Shown: positions 1 through 6,100 of the stretch, one piece after another
Position numbering within the stretch: the first letter of the stretch is position 1
Layout of the letters: each line of letters starts with the position of its first letter
Assembly: GCA_029983595.1 (NCBI GenBank)
Contig: JASBZD010000138.1
Location: 1 to 8,761, forward strand
Reading direction: 5' to 3'
DNA: 8,761 bases
Origin: Peptoniphilaceae bacterium
GTDB taxonomy: Bacteria; Bacillota; Clostridia; Tissierellales; Peptoniphilaceae
Notes under the pieces: generated by a model
Seen by the model: the letters and a program-made list of their open reading frames with translations, nothing else
Databases searched by the model: none
Told to the model about the DNA's origin: nothing
Program-made: the position numbers and the translations under genes

Positions 1-1
1 C

Positions 2-181
2 ATTTTTTTCTTTATAAGGAGCTGTTTCAATTTCTTTAATATCTTCCTTATCTTCCTTATTTTCAGTTTCTTCTGAAATAGGCTCTTCTACCTTCTCCTC
101 TGTTACTTTTTCCTCTTCTTTAGGTTCTGTAACTTCTGGAGTTTCTTCTACCTTTTCAGGTTCTTTAACTGGTTTTTTATC
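2..181 (-). other. Glu/Lys-rich C-terminal spacer, running out of the window
   Basis: Residues 2861-2920 are dominated by Glu, Lys, Val, Thr and Pro, for example VKEPEKVEETPEVTEPKEEE and ISEETENKEDKEDIKEIE, ending in ETAPYKEKN at the window edge. Such low-complexity charged regions commonly span the peptidoglycan before an LPXTG sorting signal. No LPXTG, hydrophobic segment or stop codon is reached, so wall anchoring is inferred and not seen. Confidence 0.65.
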
Positions 182-3100
182 CTCAAAATATGTCGCATTT
201 GTAAGTTCTAATGCTTCTATAATTCTTGGATAATATCTAATCTTATCATCGTCTTCAGGTATAAAGATTTCGCCTGTATCTGATGATGGTGGGTTAGATG
301 GTCTAGGTGGTTCTGGAATTATTGGGTTATCTGGTGTTGGAACTGGCTTTTTAATGCCAATTCTTATTACCCTAGTTACAGGTTTTATAGTAATTCTATT
401 TTCTACAACTGGTTTTCCAGCTACGCCATCTTTTACTACTATAGTAGTCGTAATAGTGCGTTCGCCATTTACGCCTGCTACATCTTCTACTACTTTTCCA
501 GCTTCAAGATTTGGATCGTAAGTTACTAGAGTATCAAATGGTATTACCACTTTTTCTTCGCTTACTATTACTTTATCTTCTGGTGTTGGTGTAGGTGTTG
601 GTTCTTCTGGAGATGGTGCTTCTGGTTTTTTAGTACCAACTCTTATTACTCTAGTTACAGGGTTTAATACTACTTTATCTTCTGTAACTGGTTCTCCTAG
701 TACGCCATCTTTTACTACTATTTTAGTAGTAATTACGCGTTCGCCATTTACTCCCGCTACATCTTCTACTACTTTTCCAGCTTCTAAAGTATTATCATAA
801 ATAACTTCAGTTTCAAATGGTATATCTACTTTTTTCTCACTTGTGATTACTCTATCTTCTGGTGTTGGAGTAGGTGTTGGTTCTTCTGGAGATGGTGCTT
901 CTGGCTTTTTAGTACCAACTCTTATTACTCTAGTTACAGGGGCTTTAGTGATTTTATTTTCTGTAACTGGATCTTCAGCTTTTCCATCTTTTACTACTAC
1001 TTTAGTAATAATAGTGCGTTCGCCTTTTACTCCCACTACGTCTTCTTCTACTTTTCCAGCTTCTAGAGTATCGTCGTAAATAACTTTAGTTTCAAATGGT
1101 ATCTCTACTATGGTAGTATTTAGAACATCTTTATCCACTGGTTTTTCAGGCTCTTCAGGCACTGGACAAAGTGTACCAACTCTTATAATTTTTGGTTTAG
1201 CTTTTGTTATTACTTCATCTTTAGAAATAACAGCTTCTCCAGCTACACCGTCTTTTACTGGTACAGTTACAATAATTTCGCGTTTTCCTACTTCGCCATT
1301 TTGTTCTACTTTCTCTTCACCAGAATGCATTGTATCATCATAAATAATTTGAGTTTCATAAGGTATTTCCACTTCAATTGTTTTTGTTACATCTTTCGTA
1401 TCTACTGGGTTAGTCTTAGTACCTACTCTTATTATTTCGTTCTTAGCTTCTTTTGTGATTTCTGTAGAAGTTTCAGAAACTACTTGATCATCTACTAATT
1501 TATGAGTTATAGTAGTAGTTTTTTCGCCGACTACTCCAGACTCTACTCTCTTTTCTCCAGCTGGTAGACTATCATCAAAGATTACTTCAGTTTCATAAGC
1601 AACTTCAGATTTAACTTCTTTTTTAAGCTCTCTAGTACCAACTTGGATAATTCTAGGTTTAGCTTCTTTAGTAGTGCTAGTAGTGATTTCAGGATTTTTA
1701 GCTACTCCATTTTCTACAGAAACTTTTGTAGTAATAGTAGTTTCTCCATTTTCACCTTCTTGGACTACATGGCTTGAACCTACGTCCATCTTATCGTTGT
1801 ACTGAATAATTGTAGTATATGGTATCTCTTCAGTCTTAGTTTCTTCTAAGTTTTGAGCTGGTATGTCTTTAAGTTTTGTACCAACTTTTACTACTTGAAC
1901 TACTGGTTCTTTTGTAACTTTTTCATCAGTAGAAGTTTTAGATTCTCCATTTACGATAGTAGTAGATGTTGTAGTAGTTTTTGAACCAAACTCACCAGGT
2001 GTCTCAATTCTAGTTTCGCCTACTGGTAGATTAGGATCTTCTTCATATCTAGTTTCAAAAGGTATATTTTCAGTGATTACATTTGTGTTAGACACATAGT
2101 TAGAAGAGTCATCTCTAGTACCTACTCTAATTACTTCATCCACTGCTTTTTTAATATCTTCAGTTTTAACTACTGGATCTCCAGCTACGCCATCTTTTAC
2201 TGGAACTGTAACTGTTATCTTACGTTCTCCATTTTCTCCAGCCTTATCTACAACTTTTTCCCCTGCTTTTAGGTTAGGGTCATAAATTACTGTAGTTTTA
2301 TATGGGATTATCGTAGTTTCGCTACCAGTTACGTCTGTAGTTTGACGGTCTATCTTAGTACCTACTCTTACGATACGTTTTACTGGCTCTTTTGTCGTTT
2401 CTTCTTTTTTATCAGTAGATTCTGCACCATTTACGATAGTAGTCGTAGTTGTAGTAGTTTTTTCGCCTAGCTCGCCTTCTTGTTTTACTTCAATTTTTCC
2501 AGCTTCTAGCTCATCTGTATATTCATATTCAATTTCAAATGGAATATTTTCTTTTACTACTTCCTTATTCGTCTTTTCTGATTTTGTACCAACTCTGATA
2601 ATTTGTTTTACTGGCTCTTTTGTAATTTCTTCAGTAGCTTTATGGCTCGTTACTTGTCCATTTTTAGCTTCCGCTTTATAAGTTACATCTTTTGAACCAT
2701 TTTGACCTTGTTGCTCTATTTCTGTCTTACCAGCTTCAAGATTTGGATCTTCTCTATATTCAGTCTCAAATGGAACTGGTTGTGTTACAGTAAATTCTTG
2801 AGTTCCTACTAGGTCTTTTGTACCAACATATATGATTTGTTTAGCTGGTGTAACTTTCTTATCTTCTCTAGTTTCCATTTTACCAGTAGCTGGGTTATAT
2901 TCTGTAGTTACAACATTTTCTACTTTTCCTGGAACTAGCTCACCAGTTCTAGTCTTACCAAGATCTAGTTCTGGATCGTTTTTGATTTCTACTTCTACAC
3001 CTACTTCAGCACTTACATCTTTTTCTACTGGGTCTGCTGGTTTTGTACCTACTTCAATAACTTGGTCTACAGCGTTCTTTTTAACTTCTTCAGAACTTGT

Positions 3101-6100
3101 AATGTTACCATCTGGGTCTTGAGCCCCATTTTTAACAGGGATATTATAAGTTACTTCTTTCGTTCCAGCTTGTCCTTCAGTAACAGTTTTAGAAGTTCCT
3201 AGAAGCATTTCAGGATTTTCTCTAACGATTACCTTAAATGGAATAACTTCCTCTTCAGTATGCATAATTGTACCAGTGTAGTCTTTTGTACCTACTCTGA
3301 TTTTTGCATTTGTTGGGTTTACGACATCTTCGTATTTTTTCTTGACTTCAGAGTTTTCAACTATATAGTATGTTGTTTTTGTACCAACTTTTCCTTCGAC
3401 ATCTGTCTTTACTTCACCAGCTTTTAGAGTTGGATCGTAAGTAATGTCATAACTAAATGGTATTTCTTCAGCGTGTTCTATTTCACCTTTTGTTAGGCTA
3501 CCTACTTTTATCACTTTATTTACTGGAGCTTGTTTCTCTTCATATTCTCCAGTTTTAGTGTTAACTACTTTGCCATCTTCTATAGTAAGTGTTACTTCAC
3601 GTTCTTTAGATCCATTAGATCCTTCTTTTGATACTACTTTTTCTCCAGCTTTAAGTGTAGGATCAAACTCTACTATAGTTTCAAATGGAACTACTTCAGT
3701 TTCTGTAATTTTATGAGTTCCTTCTAGCGTACCTTTACCTACGTTGATTACCGCATTTACTGGTTTAGTTTCTTCTTTTACAGTAGCTGAACCTTCTACA
3801 ACTTTAGAATTTTCAATTTTATATTCTGTTGTACGACTACCTTTTTTACCTTCAGTTACAATTTCGTACTTACCTTTTTCTAGAGTATCTACTTCATTAA
3901 TCCTGTACTCGAAAGGTAGTTCTTCTGTAACTGTATGAGTTCCGTCAGTTTTTGTACCTACTCTGATAACTTGGTCTTGTTTTTTAGTTACTTCTTCATA
4001 ATCGCCATATGAAGGAGTAGCAGCTTGTCCGTTTGTAATATTTACAGTTACTTCACGTCTGCTTACACCGTTTATACCTTGTTTATCAATTACTTCTTCA
4101 CCTGGTGCTAGGGTATCATCAAATACTACAGTAGTTTTATATTCATCAATTTTTTCTTCTGTGTATTTGTACTCACCTGTGAAGTCTTTTGTTCCTACTC
4201 TGATTTCTTGTCTAGCTGGTGTAACAACTTTTTCTTCTTTAGTTACAAGCTCGCCAGTTTCTGTGTCTCGAGTAGTTGTGATAACTGTTTTTACTTCACC
4301 TGGAGTCGTTTTGCCTTTTTCTACTGCACCTTTTGGTAAAGTGTCATCATATACATAGTCGATTTCTGGTTGAACTTCATAATTGAAGTTTTCTGATACT
4401 GGATCAACTGGTTTTGTACCAATTTCTATGATTTGAGGTTTAGCCTCAACTCTGTCTGATTCAGTTCTTGTAAGTTCTCCAACTGTATCGCCATTTTTGA
4501 TATCTTGTTTATAAGTTATTTTATAAGAACCGTCAGTTCCCTCTTGGATAGTGTTTCTTTTACCTACTGGTAGGTCAGGATTTTCTCTGATTTCCACCTT
4601 GTAAGGGATAGTAAAGTCTTCTGTATGAGTTGCTACGCCTGTAAAGTCTTTATTACCAACTTTTATAATAGCATTTACTGGAGCTTCTTCTGTTACTTTA
4701 GGATTTCCAACTACTTTAGAGTTTTCTATTGTCCATTCAGTAGTTCTCTTACCATCTTTACCTTCTTGAGTGATTTTGTATTCACCAGCTGGAATAGTTG
4801 GATCATATTCTACTGTATAGTCAAATGGAATCGCTTCTTCGTGTTTTTTAGTCCCTTCAGTTAGTGAACCTACTCTTATAATCTCATTTTTCACTTCTGA
4901 TACGGTATTCCAGTCAGAGTATGATTTTTCAGCTATATCTCCATTTGTGAAGTTTTGAGTTATTGTACGTTCTTTTACTCCATTTGCACCGACTTGGTCA
5001 GTTACTGTTTCCCCAGCTTTTAGTGTAGGATCATGTACGATTTCAGTTTTAAATGGTGTAAGTTCTGTCTCTTTATGCTCGAATGTTCCAGTGTAGTCTT
5101 TAGTACCTACAATAATTTCTTGTTTCGCATTTGTTATTTTTTCAGTAGTAGTAGTTTCAATTTTTCCAGTTTCTGGATTGTACTCATTTGTTATGATTGT
5201 CTCTACTTTACCAGGTGTGAAAGTTCCTTTTTCAGCAGTACCACGTTCTTTTGTAGGATCATACTTGTATGTTATATCTACTGGTATATCTCCGCTTGTA
5301 GCTGTATCTTCGCTATTTACTGGAGCTGTACCAACATGGATTACTTCTTCTACAGGAGCTTTTGTAGTGTCTTTTACTATCTCTTCAGATTTTAGCTCTC
5401 CATCTGCTGCACCATTTTTGATAGCTTGAGTATATCTAGTAGTTTTTGAGCCAGCTTGACCCTTAGTTTCTATCCTACTAGTGCCAGGTGCCATGGTAGA
5501 ATCTTCTACTATCCTTACAGTAAACGGAATCTCTTCAGTTACTTCATGAGATACGCTACCAGAAAAGTCAGCAGAACCTACTTCTATGATTTGATTCTTA
5601 GCTTCTGTAATAGTTTTACCTTCAGCAGTGTCTGTTACTTTTGAATTCTCTATTGTAAGAATCTTCTCTTTTTCTCCAACAACACCAGCTTGGATGACAT
5701 TGTATTCACCTTTATTTAGATTAGGATTGGTTCTAACTTCAACTTCAAATGGCACTTTTTCAGTTACTGTTTTTGTGCCATTTGTCATTCCACCAACTCT
5801 AACTACTCTATTCGTAGGAGCAGTTACTACTTCTTCAGTCATCTTAGCGGACTTTGTAGCTGGGTCATATGATGTAACTACTTTATTTTCACCATTTTTA
5901 CCAGCAGTTTCTTCAACGATTTCTCCAGCTTTTAGAGTAGCATCATATTTATATTCTGTGTTAAATGGAATTTCTACCGTTTCTTCAATAGATTTTGTAC
6001 CAATTTCTACTACTTCATCTACTGCTTCTTTAGTTATATTTTCTGTAGATGTAATAGCTTTCCCATCTTGAGAGTCTATCGCACCATTTCTCACTGGTAC

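Noticed and set aside
2..349. LPXTG sorting signal or C-terminal membrane anchor
   Set aside because: Looked for in the tail; the window ends inside the Glu/Lys-rich spacer. DTGEIF in the proline hinge is not an LPXTG motif and has no hydrophobic segment after it.
843..1498. Plus-strand open frames rich in Ser, Thr, Val and Phe
   Set aside because: They lie antisense to the G5 repeats R23-R26. Their composition is what the reverse complement of Glu/Lys/Thr/Val-rich repeat codons gives, and similar frames recur where the repeats recur. No convincing ribosome-binding site or protein family.
5786..5992. Frameshift or assembly error to explain the short R4 repeat
   Set aside because: The frame is unchanged on both sides and the repeat keeps proper opening and closing motifs, so an in-frame recombination explains it better.
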